Positions 55,008 to 64,000 of a stretch of DNA of 64,000 nucleotides are shown here, piece by piece (within the stretch, counting starts at the first letter, position 1; each line of letters opens with the position of its first letter). The DNA lies in the NCBI GenBank assembly GCA_964613015.1, contig CAZTFP010000001.1, positions 9,609 to 73,608 on the forward strand, read 5' to 3'. Below the pieces are notes generated by a model. That model saw nothing but the letters and a program-made list of their open reading frames with translations, was not told the origin of the DNA and made no database searches. The stretch comes from CAJBLF01 sp964613015 (GTDB taxonomy: Bacteria > Patescibacteriota > Gracilibacteria > Absconditabacterales > Absconditicoccaceae). The position numbers and the translations under genes were made by a program.

Positions 55008-56380
55008 TTATCTTATACTGGTAGTATATCTGTACCAATCTAAGAATGCTGCATAGAAATCAGTAAAATTGTCATATGTTTTATTGCTGTCATTATCTAT
55101 GATTTCTTGCATGGCAGTCTTGAAATTATTAGACATTGTTTGTCGACCAGCATTGTTATTGAGTCTAGAATAGGTATTTTCAAGACTACTGATCATGTCA
55201 TCTCGTCCATTATAAATACCTTCTACTGTGGTGAGTTCACTTGACGTGAATCCATTGATGTTTGAATTATTGTTATTGTTGTTACCATTACCATTAACGT
55301 AGTAGATGATTTCTTTGTAGATAGAAGAGTTGTTGGAATCATAGACTCTTACTTTATAATCATAACTACTATTTTTGAACTCTATGAAGTTACTGAGATT
55401 AGCGATACCATTATCGTATGAAGAGAAACTATATCCGTAGCTACTGTAATTGGATGCCATAGCATAATAGCTAGAAGAGGTAGTTTGAATCCAAGAAGAA
55501 GAGTTGGATGATTTATAGTATACTTTGAAATTAACGGTATCAGAGAAATCAGAGATAGTATAATTACTGCTATCACGAGCCGTGATATTAAGATCAACAT
55601 ATTGGTAGGTGGTAGGAGAAGAATCATCAGTAGTGAGGGAGAAATTACTGAGATTACCGTTTGAATTATTGTTGTTGTTATTGTTATTGTTGTTACCATT
55701 ACCATTAACGTAGTAGATAATCTCTTTGTAGATAGAAGAGTTGTTGGAATCATAGACTCTTACTTTATAATCATAACNNNNNNNNNNNNNNNNNNNNNNN
55801 NNNNNNNNNNNNNNNNNNNNNNNNNNNNNNNNNNNNNNNNNNNNNNNNNNNNNNNNNNNNNNNNNNNNNNNNNNNNNAGGGAGAAATTACTGAGATTACC
55901 GTTTGAATTATTGTTGTTGTTATTGTTATTGTAATTATAATTATAATTGTAATTATTGTTTATATTGTTATCTGTTCGTTCAGCATTATTAAAATCATAT
56001 TCCCATTGTGGATATGTTCGTTCAGTAGTATCACTTGGTTTGTCTTGTCGATTGATAGGTGCAACTTCATTATATCTGATTCGTAATTTTATTCTTCCTA
56101 TTCTGTTTGTATTATAATTGAATTCTCCATTACATGAAGGAATACTTCTGAGTTGAGAGTCAGGCGTCATAATATCACATCTAAGATTGGATGATGATCA
56201 TCCATTATCTAAATTGGTCGTGAGACTTCGTCTGTTGGTTCCTGCATCTACTATATTTACACATGCAGTCACTCCATTTGAAAATTCTACATCTTTACAG
56301 CTTGTAGTGTTCGCTGAAGCAATAGAAATGAATCATCAGAAAAGTCATATAAGACCTACACTTAGTAAAATTTTTTTCAT
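55008..56380 (-). CDS. Secreted Asn-rich tandem-repeat protein, interrupted by an assembly gap
   Basis: Signal peptide (residues 1-23, ending ASA-N), a Cys-containing N-terminal region, poly-Asn linkers, then a 137-aa repeat (NLSNFSLTTDDSSPTTYQ ... EIIYYVNGNG). The visible complete repeat starts near NLSNFS and ends in NGNGNNNNNN. A 100-N scaffold gap interrupts the N-terminal repeat copy. The raw frame across the gap is out of register (1373 bases), but a gap of 269 bases, the length predicted from the 411-base repeat period, gives 1542 bases and 513 aa in frame. Ends in a helical Asn/Asp-rich domain. An extracellular or S-layer-like structural role is inferred. Confidence 0.8.
55255..55932 (-). 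repeat. 411-bp tandem repeat of the Asn-rich protein gene
   Basis: Positions 55255-55366 and 55665-55777 are near-identical at an offset of 411 bases; 55631-55690 recurs at 55873-55932 across the gap. Each unit codes for about 137 aa plus an Asn (AAT/AAC) linker. Confidence 0.88.
55778..55877. other. Assembly gap, 100 N
   Basis: Exactly 100 N placed inside the tandem repeat. The number is a scaffolding convention, not a measured length. Repeat alignment predicts 269 missing bases, or 269 plus a multiple of 411. Confidence 0.95.
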
Positions 56381-56422
56381 TATTGGATGGTAAATGAGTA
56401 AAGGTGTTTGTATATGTAATTA

Positions 56423-56450
56423 ATTATAGCTTTTTTACTGTTTTTGTCAA
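56423..56450 (-). promoter_or_regulatory. Consensus sigma-70 promoter of the Asn-rich repeat protein
   Basis: Read leftward: TTGACA at 56450-56445, 16-base spacer, TATAAT at 56428-56423, 43 bases before the ATG. Both boxes are perfect, in line with an abundant surface protein. Confidence 0.75.
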
Positions 56451-56512
56451 CTATTTTGCAGAGAAGATCTTTTCGATAAAGAAGATGAATGTCATCAAAG
56501 TATAAGATAATG

Positions 56513-56540
56513 TTGATAGTGGTCTGATAATCTATATATT
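56513..56540 (+). promoter_or_regulatory. Candidate promoter of the 56571 gene cluster
   Basis: TTGATA at 56513-56518, 16-base spacer, TATATT at 56535-56540; each one mismatch from consensus. Confidence 0.5.
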
Positions 56541-56570
56541 TTATCTGTTTTTATATCGTATATTTGTCTC

Positions 56571-57032
56571 ATGCTTTTTTTTGGTAAAATTCTTAAATAC
56601 ATCTTGTGGTATATATTTTCTATTATCGTTTTTGTTTTGTTTGTCGGATTGGCAAAAATGCACCGAAGTGTGCGTGGATATATTACGTTCCTCAATAGTA
56701 ATGATTGGACAATATTTCATCGATCTCAACCAGCTACTTGGACTGATCCTTTTTGGTCAACTCATCAACTTTCTGGTGATATTGCTGATATCCTTTCTGG
56801 TGATATAGTAAATACTATAGATACCGGAACTACCGGTTTAGATGTGTATGATCCTGCTCTTGAACAAGATCTCAATACGGTCACTGATACTTCACTTTCT
56901 GGTGCTAGTGGACAAGATTTTTGATTTACTACTGATGGACAAACTACGGGTGCCGCTACATCATCATCTTGATCTACTTCAAAAGCAGCACTACTTAATG
57001 CGTTGAAACAAAGTCCAAGTGTCCAAAAATAA
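56571..57032 (+). CDS. Hypothetical membrane-anchored protein
   Basis: 153 aa, unrecognised. One N-terminal transmembrane helix (residues 9-26) and an extracytoplasmic acidic, Ser/Thr/Gly-rich tail with DTGTTGLDVYDPALEQDLNT. Two UGA-Gly codons near the end. First gene of the rightward run that ends with dnaA. Confidence 0.55.
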
Positions 57033-57079
57033 CGTTATTATTTAATACGATTCGTCCCTCTACTATATATTTTTTTGCT

Positions 57080-57730
57080 ATGAAACTTTTGCACACAAAT
57101 AATTTTGATCCTTTATCTGTAGTCGAAGGTGAGTCTTTGTCCCTTATCGATGTTTTTGATGTTCCCTGAAGGAAAACTATTACCTTGGATACTCACAGTT
57201 CGTTGATATATCTTGTCGTTGGTCCAAATATTGGTATAGATATTGATATCATCACTAGATGACCATACTGCTCTTGTTTGATTTTTTGACTTTTTAGATC
57301 TGATGGTCACCATGTACTTGCTGATTCACTTAAGGTCTCGCTTGCTCATTCTCATACTTCAGCCAATGTAGAACTTATTTCCTTTCTTTATGAGGGAGCA
57401 AAAATTTCTATCGATGGTTCTCTCGATATTTGATCTCATCTTAATCAAGTTTATGGTCGTTTGCTCGAACACAACATTGTTTTGGGGAAAAACATTTCTC
57501 TCAAAACTTTACCTAAGCTCAACATAGCTTCTTATAATGTCACTGCTGCGCATGGAGCGAGCATTGATACTTTTGATCATCAAAAACTTTTTTATATGAT
57601 GAGTAGGGGATTGTCCAAAGAACAGTCACAGACTTTGTTGGTGCGTGGATATATCGATACTGTCTTGGCTCATTTTGAAGAGATTAGTGATAAAGAAAAA
57701 GATAGTGTATATAAAAAACTTATAAAATAA
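57080..57730 (+). CDS. SufB/SufD-like protein
   Basis: 216 aa, much shorter than SufB or SufD (400-480). The C-terminal half matches the beta-helix core: GRLLEHNIVLGKN, PKLNIASYNVTAAHGASI, then FDHQKLFYMMSRGLSKEQSQTLLVRGYID. This is the SufD 'HGAS...LFYLxSRGL' signature. It would help scaffold Fe-S assembly, but no SufB, SufC, SufS or SufU is near. Several UGA-Gly codons. It is a reduced or divergent member and may have a different role here. Confidence 0.78.
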
Positions 57731-57955
57731 TTTATATATTTCCCTTCGGAGACATACTTTTTTTGTCATTGCCACAAAAAAAGTATGCAAAAAAAACTCT
57801 AGGAAAAATGATCCGCCATTTCATTTTTCCACACTAGACAATCAGAGCGGAATTTTCAGCTTAAAAAATTCGATATGTTTTGATTCATTATGAGTATATT
57901 TGGTAATTATATTATATTTTCTTGTATACAAAATAAGATTCCGTATATTTTTTTT

Positions 57956-58696
57956 ATGAACTATAGATTTTTTGTGTTTATAAAACTTATATTACTTTTT
58001 ATCGCTCTGGGTTTGGCGAGTTTTTTGGCATTTTGAGACCAGGGAAGCCATATTACTCCTGATCAAAAGATTGTTTTCGTTTTGGATATCAACAAAACTA
58101 TGAATACTCAGGATGTTTTGTCTGGGACACAAAAAATTTCTAGACTCCAAGCTGCTAAACTACTTATTCAAAAAACACTTCTTTCTGACACTTCATTTTC
58201 CTATGGACTTATTCTCTTTAATGCTAGTGCTGATTATATTATTCCTCCGACCTTTGATACATGAACGTTTCTTTTGTATCTCAGTGGAGTAACTACAAAT
58301 TTATTGCCACAATGAGCTAAGGATATGAGTCAATTGACCTGATTTTTGCGTGATAAGTATACTTCGTATATTATTCTCTCTGACTTTGATGCTTCCCAAC
58401 ATACCAGTAGAGTTGTTCTTTCTCAGTGAGTAGCATTACTGTGATTGTGAACTCTTGCCGGTGATAGTGTCAGATATAGTAATGGTATTGTTTATTATGA
58501 TTCTGGAACCTCTGTATTTAGTTCTCGTAATGATGTATTTGCTCAATCGTTAGGCCTTCACTATACTGCTACATCACATATTGATGGTGTTTCTCTTCAT
58601 ACACTATTGTTTCACGGTATCAATTTGCCTTTATCACAACGTATACTTCTTTATGTGGTATTGTGAATATTAGTTATTTTAGTTGTTTTGCTATAA
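57956..58696 (+). CDS. vWA-like domain membrane protein (BatA-type)
   Basis: 246 aa. A transmembrane helix at residues 6-30, then a vWA-like fold from KIVFVLDINKTMNTQDVL, where the MIDAS DxSxS reads DINKT (a partial match). FSYGLILFNASADYIIPPT is the following strand pair and YIILSDFDA an acidic loop. A second helix closes the C-terminus (LYVVLGILVILVVLL). This layout resembles BatA/BatB-type envelope proteins with a degenerate metal site. Eight UGA-Gly codons. Followed after 8 bases by the next gene. Confidence 0.68.
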
Positions 58697-58704
58697 TTCA
58701 ACGT

Positions 58705-59133
58705 ATGTCAGATTTTTCGTTCTTAGCTCTTCCCAATATCCAAGGTATGCGTCTGTGATGGTATATTCAGATAGTTGTTTTTGGTATTTTCTTTGGAATC
58801 TGTTTGTTTTTTGTGCTTTATTTTTTACTTATGTATCGTAAAAACCGTATATTGAGTCATCATCTTGATGATTTTGATCAGCAAGCACATAATCTAGCAC
58901 ACCATATGCTTCGTCACAAGATTGAAAAGACATCAGGCAAGAAGAAGCTTATATTATTCATTGAATATCTAGAAAAATTTATTACAAATACGTCCTATGC
59001 TAATATATGAGAACTTTTGTGCTCTCAATGATTTACTTTACAAGAAGTTGAGGAATGTGAACATGTCTTATATGCAGATAAAGAACTTTCAAAACAGATT
59101 GACCACAGAATAAATAATTACTTTACTTCCTAA
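58705..59133 (+). CDS. Hypothetical membrane protein next to the vWA gene
   Basis: 142 aa. One transmembrane helix at about 17-42 preceded by LPNIQGMRLGWY, then a soluble His/Lys-rich helical domain (LDDFDQQAHNLAHHMLRHKI) with a C-terminal acidic end. The position, after a vWA protein and with a cytoplasmic helical domain, is like the partner genes of Bat operons, but no family is recognised. Four UGA-Gly codons. Its stop is 9 bases before dnaA. Confidence 0.6.
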
Positions 59134-59142
59134 TGTTGGACT

Positions 59143-60621
59143 ATGCTTATAGATATGGTAGAACAATATGATGCAGATAAGATAGCACTGTTCCGTGGTG
59201 TCTGGGAGAGAACACTCGTACATCTTGCACAACAACAGGATCATAAAAAGATTCTTTCATTTTTATGCAAGGTAGGAATCTTGGATTTGGATGAACAAGA
59301 TAAAATGGTTGTGTTTGGTGTGCCCAATGAATTTGTCCTTACTCAAGCCAAAAAATTTTTTGCAAAACCACTCAAAGAATCTATAAATGAAGTCTATAAT
59401 CCTCATTTTTCTGTCAAATTTGTCATCTATTCAAAATTTTCTACCAATAATGATTTGCTTGTTGATCTCAAAAAACTCTTACATATCAAAGAAACTAAAC
59501 AATCAGAACTTACCATAGAAAAAAAAACTATCAAACATGATTTGTCTGAATTTTTTGGTATTCTTTTTGATCCAAAATTTACCTTTGACACGTTTGTCGT
59601 TTGAGCGACTAATAATATCGCTTTCTCGGCGGCTAAAGCAGTGACTGCAAATCCTGGACAAGCGTATAATCCGCTTTTTTTGTATGGAAGCGTCGGTTTG
59701 GGAAAGACACATTTGATGCAAGCAATAGGAAATGATATCATGGCAAAATATCCAGATAAGGTTGTTGTTTACCTGCCTACGAGTAAATTGATTGACGAAA
59801 TTGTGACCGCGATAAAAGCCAATAAATTGACCAATGTCCTCAAAAAATTTGATGATGTTGATGTTTTATTGATCGATGATGTCCAGTTTCTTGCAGATAA
59901 AGATAAGACTCAGGAAATATTTCATAATATTTTCAATGATTTCCAGCTCAAACAAAAACAAATTATTCTTTCTTCTGATCGTCCTCCCAAAGAGCTTGTC
60001 CATATAGAACCTAGACTCAAATCACGTTTCGCTCTATGATTGGTCGCTGATATCAAGTCACCAGATTTTGAAACAAGAATTGCTATTCTCCAATCTAAAC
60101 TCATGAATAAATGAGAAGACTTAGATTTCTATTTACTCGAAATTATTGCAAAATATATCAAAGATAATGTCAGAGAACTTGAATGAGCACTCAACATTCT
60201 CCTCAGTAGAAAAGCTATATTACATAAAGATATAGAACAGCAGGATGTTTTTGAATGTCTCAAAACTTTGGGATATACTATCGAACATAGTGCTGATGCT
60301 ACGCAAGCAGCTGTTCAGTCCAATACCAAATGAACTAAAAATTATGATCTTCTCGTAGATATGGTAGCACAATATTATGGTATATCTGTCCAGGAACTTA
60401 AATCAGAATCAAGAAAAAAAGAAATAACCAATGCACGTCAACTTTTGATGTTGTTGGCTAAAAAATATTTTCAACGAACACTTGAAAGAATAGGTGATCA
60501 CTTTGGTGGAAAATGACATGCGGCCGTTATTTATGCAATCACCAATACAGAAAAGAAACTAAAGAAAGACCCTGATATGGCTCACGATTATGAGGTGTTT
60601 GTAGATTGGTTGGGAAAATAA
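59143..60621 (+). CDS. dnaA: Chromosomal replication initiator DnaA
   Basis: 492 aa. Four-domain DnaA. Domain I resembles a KH-like oligomerisation module (KILSFLCKVGILDL). The AAA+ core has Walker A LYGSVGLGKTHLMQAI and Walker B VDVLLIDDVQFLADK, followed by LSSDRPPKELVHIEPRLKSRF. The C-terminal DNA-binding domain holds ITNARQLLMLLAKKYF and HFGGKGHAAVIYAITNTEKK (the family's GRDHTTV region is GKGHAAV here). Binds DnaA boxes and opens the origin. About six UGA-Gly codons. No array of TTATNCACA boxes was noticed nearby; a single near-match TTTTTCCACA is in the gap near 57825. Confidence 0.95.
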
Positions 60622-60658
60622 ACTAATTACATATCCATACTTTTTGTGATATATGATG

Positions 60659-60687
60659 ACGATAGAACTACTTCTATCGTTTTTTTA
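60659..60687 (+). terminator. Terminator after dnaA
   Basis: ACGATAGAA / TTCTATCGT, a perfect 9-bp stem with loop CTAC and a T run. Confidence 0.88.
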
Positions 60688-60722
60688 TATAAAAAAAAAC
60701 CTACAAAAAATTTGCGGTTACT

Positions 60723-62837
60723 TTATCCTATATTTTCTAATAAGCTATCAGCATCATCTTTTTCATATGCTGTCTGAAATCCTGGTGAGAACTTCTGTAT
60801 ATTCTGTCATATATTTTCTTCTTTCTCCAAACTATTGATAAACATTTCCATATCTTGAAGGTGTATTTTATTATCCTTACTGAATTTTCTAAAAAATTTC
60901 AATATATATTTTCCTCGGTCCTGACTATATTTGACCGATTTTTTTTCTTTTTGTATCTCTTGTAGGAGCTTCTGCCGTCTTGGTTCTAGGTTTGTATACC
61001 TTTCTTTGCTAATCAATGAGTCTAATCTGTTGAGTAATCATCTGAATGTTCTAAGTTCATCGGATCTCATGTTTTCTGTACTCTTGTCCCATATTTCCAT
61101 AATTTTCCGTGGTTTCTTTTCTGTCGTTTTGTCTATTATATTATCTTTATTGAGTTCTGTACGTATTACGTCTGGAAAAAATATGGTTTGTAATGTCTGG
61201 GTGGTGATATTTTTTTCTATATCTCTTTCTACACGTGTCTTGACTAATTCTTCCTGTCCATAGTCTTTCAGGAGTTGGCCACTTATCTTGTCTTTGAACG
61301 ATGTTTCAAATTCGTCCATATCTTCTGCTTTCTCTAATTCACTACTAAACTCTTTATCAATAATCATTTGTGCTTCATTGCTTAATGTACTTATTGTCGG
61401 TAATTTTACTCCAAGCTTGTTTTGGCCTCATCACTTTACTCCAAATGCGAATGTCTCTGCTTCTGGGTTGAAATGGAGGAAGTCATCTGATTGGAGTTGC
61501 GCGTCCGGATTCGTCAGATTATAATAAAATCATATTTCATTTCCTTTGATATTTCCTTTGATATATAATACGTCATCGTTTTTTTCGTTCTGTTCCGTTC
61601 CTTTTTGTATATGAAAACCGTCTTGGGTATTGATATTAAAATCGTTAGCGAAATTTTCTTTTTTGGTGCCTGCTCCTGTGGGAGATATATTCGTCGTATC
61701 GAAGTATTTTGCTAAACCCGTTATACACGTTCATAAGACCCTTTGTTTGGCTATTGCTTTTGTCTTATCGGGAAGTTTTTCTTTGACGTTGTTTATAGCC
61801 TTGGTATATTCATCATATGCTTTTTGTCCTTCACTATTTCTTGCGTCTTCAGGATCAATATCGTGAATTTCTTTAAATGCTTTGATAATATCCTTATTCT
61901 TTTCTATATTTTTTCTTATGTCTTCGTCGGGAATGAATTTGACATAGTGACTGAATTCATCTTCAAAATCTTTGCATTTAATCTCTGGTATGGTGAGTTT
62001 GTTAAGTGTCGGAGAGTCTTTGGTGTAGGTAGTGAGTGATGGATTGTTGGCTACAATTATATCGGTATGTTTACGATCGGTGGTCTCAGCCATGGTGGTG
62101 GTATCTCATAATCACTGTTTCAACTCTTTCAGATTGTCCAAGAATTCTGTATTTCCTTCTTTTCTGAGTTGTTTCTCATGTTTTTTTTCTGTAATCAAGA
62201 ACTTGGTATAGTCTTCGATCTTCAATCATTTCGCTTCTAACTGGTTTTGTGTCTGTGAATTTATCTGTGTTTTTTGTTCTTTGATTTCTTCGTCTGTCGG
62301 CTCTGGGTATTTGGATTTATCTAAGGTGTCGTAGGATTCTTTAGTTTTCTTTCGTGATTCGAGAAGGGTGTCCTTAGTTTCAATCTGTGTTTCTGTACTC
62401 TCTTTGTCTTCTTTACTTTTCTCTTTATCTTCTTTACTTTTCTCTTTATCTTCTTTACTTTTCTCTTTATCTTCTTTACTTTTCTCTTTATCTTTTTCTT
62501 CATATACTTTAATTTCTTTTATTCATCAATTTTCTTTGAAATAGATATCCATATCTTCTACCAAGAGCTTTGTTCTTTCTTCTAATGTTTTTGTCTTTAA
62601 TGTGTTTCAAAATCGTGATAAATTCTTTTGCTGCATGTATTTTGTTATATCTCCTTGTGTAAATATGTCATTTATTTGTTTGTCTTTGAAAAGAGTAAGA
62701 AAAAATGCTTGCTTTTCTGGACTATCTGGCAACCTTTGTTTAAGCATATCTTCAACTGTGGATTCTTGTGTCTTTGTCTGCGTATTGGTTTCCACAATCT
62801 CCGGCTTCTGATCTATTTTTTCTGATATTCCTCCCAT
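60723..62837 (-). CDS. Large charged hypothetical protein with heptad repeats
   Basis: 704 aa, not recognised. Strongly Lys/Glu-rich. Residues about 115-145 hold a DKEKSKE heptad repeated four times from a 21-base repeat, a likely coiled coil. Mid-protein has mixed strands (FNINTQDGFHIQKGTEQ and GNIKGNEIGFYYN), and the last third is helical (TKTVKY... PRQKLLQEIQKEKKS). Soluble, no signal peptide. Nine or more UGA-Gly codons. It has its own near-consensus promoter. Similar in size and style to the 30849 gene; relationship unproven. Confidence 0.6.
62402..62492 (-). repeat. 21-bp coding tandem repeat (DKEKSKE)
   Basis: Four copies of a 21-base unit of TCTTTATCTTCTTTACTTTTC type (plus strand) inside the 60723 gene. 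In-frame length keeps the heptad phase. Confidence 0.85.
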
Positions 62838-62870
62838 ACTTTTTTAGTATACTAAAAAAAGCATACACTA

Positions 62871-62899
62871 AGTATACTCAAATTTCGTTATTTTGTCAA
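62871..62899 (-). promoter_or_regulatory. Promoter of the 60723 gene
   Basis: Read leftward: TTGACA at 62899-62894, 17-base spacer, TATACT at 62876-62871, 33 bases before the ATG. Near-perfect consensus. Confidence 0.7.
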
Positions 62900-62910
62900 A
62901 CTACTGTGCT

Positions 62911-63726
62911 TTATGGTAGTGCATTAAATAATGTTCTGGTATGTGAGGAAAATGTGTATTCGGCGTTTATAAATAGGTTTTTTGTCTGTACCACGAGCTT
63001 CTTGATGGATTCGGATTTTTGAATATCGTTGGGTGTGAATTTATCCATTATAGATTCAATTTCCTGTAATCATTTTTTAAGGTCTTTTTTCATTTGTTCA
63101 GTTTCTTTTTTCATTTGTTCAGTTTCTTTTTTCATTTGTTCTATACTTGCTTCCACTCTTGCATAGTATGCTTTAAATCGTACTTTGTATTCTGTATCGA
63201 ATATTTCTATGTATTTGAATGTTTGTTCAGTTATTTTATTTCAATATTTATCTCAGAAAGTCGATTTATAAAATACAGAGTATTCTAGAGCTCCAATTAT
63301 CGCTCCTACCTTTTGTTCTGGACTACTTATGTTTGCTATCATATTATTGAGTAAGTTTGTTGTGGCATCTTTATGTTCTTTATCTCGGAAACTATTGAGC
63401 ATGGTTGTTAGATGATTTGCCATATCTGGATAGTATTTGCTTACATTATCACTTGCATAGCTCAGTGCATCACTGTCTCCATCCATCATGTTTGGTGTTC
63501 ACCTGGCCACATATGTCTTGTCACTAGTATTTTCTGTCTCTTGTACGGTATATTTTTTTGCATCGTATTGATCTAATGTTTCTTTGATGGCCGCCTTAAC
63601 CTTTTCGTTGTTTCTACTAAATCCTGGTTGTAACAAAAACAAGAGTGTAGTACCTGTGAGCACTATAGCTCTGAAATATTTGTATGCAGAGCTTTTTTCG
63701 TCTGATGTTTGTAATATATTTACCAT
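62911..63726 (-). CDS. Hypothetical protein with signal-like helix and TEQMKKE heptad repeats
   Basis: 271 aa. An N-terminal hydrophobic helix (residues 17-33, AIVLTGTTLLFLLQPG) is either a membrane anchor or signal. It is followed by a helical domain with MDGDSDALSYASDNVSKYYPD and a coiled coil with QMKKETE repeated three times from a 21-base unit. A helix-rich C-terminus follows (KLVVQTKNLFINAEYTF). Not recognised. Several UGA-Gly codons. Its short heptad repeat resembles that of the neighbouring 60723 gene. Confidence 0.6.
63085..63140 (-). repeat. 21-bp coding tandem repeat (TEQMKKE)
   Basis: About 2.7 copies of a 21-base unit of TTTTTTCATTTGTTCAGTTT type (plus strand), in frame within the 62911 gene. 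Confidence 0.8.
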
Positions 63727-63771
63727 GAGGATTTGGTAATAAAGATAAAGTTGTATATATCTCTGTTTACT

Positions 63772-63799
63772 ATTATAAATATATATCAAGTAAAGTCAA
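63772..63799 (-). promoter_or_regulatory. Promoter of the 62911 gene
   Basis: Read leftward: TTGACT at 63799-63794, 16-base spacer, TATAAT at 63777-63772. Confidence 0.68.
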
Positions 63800-63824
63800 A
63801 TCATCTATTTTTTTTCTCTATAAG

Positions 63825-63853
63825 AAAAAGAGCAGGTATTTTCTGCTCTTTTT
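63825..63853 (-). terminator. Terminator of the Clp gene
   Basis: AAAAAGAGCAG / CTGCTCTTTTT hairpin, symmetrical, 17 bases beyond the UAA of the Clp fragment in the leftward direction. Confidence 0.82.
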
Positions 63854-63869
63854 GTGAATTTTCTGATAT

Positions 63870-64000
63870 TTATTTTTTCTTTTCCATAATCTTTTTGATC
63901 AAGAGTGGTTCTATAGTGTCTTGGATATATCTGTCGAGTGGTCTTGCTCCGTATTGTGGTTCATAGATCTTCTCGATAATTTCTTTGATCTGTTTGTCAG
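63870..64000 (-). CDS. C-terminal part of a ClpB/ClpC-type AAA+ ATPase (5' end outside window)
   Basis: The last 42 or so residues: IKEIIEKIYEPQYGARPLDRYIQDTIEPLLIKKIM then KK stop. YxPxYGARPLxRxIQ is the sensor-2 motif of the Clp/Hsp100 small D2 domain. The gene begins beyond the window; ClpB and ClpC cannot be told apart from this piece. Confidence 0.82.
   Translation of the reverse strand, partial: DKQIKEIIEKIYEPQYGARPLDRYIQDTIEPLLIKKIMEKKK

Noticed and set aside
55255..55932. CRISPR-like array
   Set aside because: The 411-bp units are coding repeats with Asn linkers, without short direct repeats and spacers.
57731..57955. Possible replication origin beside dnaA
   Set aside because: Only one weak DnaA-box-like site (TTTTTCCACA) and no AT-rich unwinding array were seen.

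Overview
The window is AT-rich bacterial DNA that reads correctly only when UGA codes for glycine (translation table 25). UGA falls at invariant glycines in many families: GTSEHQ-G-LAVD in a VanY peptidase, SF-G-TNDL in pyruvate phosphate dikinase, and the SGGH loop of TsaD. This code is known from Candidate Phyla Radiation lineages Gracilibacteria (BD1-5) and Absconditabacteria (SR1). The window suggests one of those two; I cannot separate them from sequence alone. A standard-code gene caller would split most genes here. Coordinates below are re-joined reading frames ending only at UAA or UAG.

Layout. 1-6.5 kb (+): VanY, GrpE, tRNA-Leu(GAG), YqeY, a VirB2/TrbC-like membrane protein, RarA and a three-gene cassette ending in a DsbA-like oxidoreductase. 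6.8-18.9 kb (-): a valyl-tRNA-synthetase-like protein lacking its catalytic signatures, envelope proteins (Ig/FN3, a MEMO-CapA fusion, a DUF3160 lipoprotein), a beta-CASP nuclease and a P-loop kinase. 19-30.8 kb (mixed): histidine kinase, two HAD phosphatases, SemiSWEET, MltG, PPDK, DUF805 protein, HsmA-like protein, KsgA, four-helix-bundle protein and a flippase-like protein. 30.8-37.4 kb: a 685-aa unknown protein, TsaD, a methyltransferase, PurM, a Nudix hydrolase and an FKBP lipoprotein. 37.6-47 kb: a 1414-aa PKD-repeat surface protein, dCMP deaminase, a guaB-purA operon and a divergent GuaB1-type enzyme. 47-56.4 kb (mostly -): unknown protein, UPF0489 protein, DNA polymerase III delta', pyruvoyl arginine decarboxylase, C39-like peptidase, a LysRS-HD fusion, a prepilin and an Asn-rich repeat protein broken by a 100-N assembly gap. 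56.6-60.6 kb (+): a run containing a SufD-like protein, a vWA-like membrane protein and dnaA. 60.7-64 kb (-): two coiled-coil-rich unknown proteins and the C-terminus of a Clp ATPase.

The genes fit a small-genome, probably host- or prey-dependent cell. It has information-processing and cell-wall enzymes and much surface-protein capacity, but only fragments of nucleotide metabolism. purM, purA and guaB contain no UGA codon at all, while the adjacent guaB1 uses UGA for a large share of its glycines. This points to different histories for these genes. The most unusual object is the ValRS-like protein, which keeps an editing domain and a C-terminal coiled coil but has lost HIGH and KMSKS.
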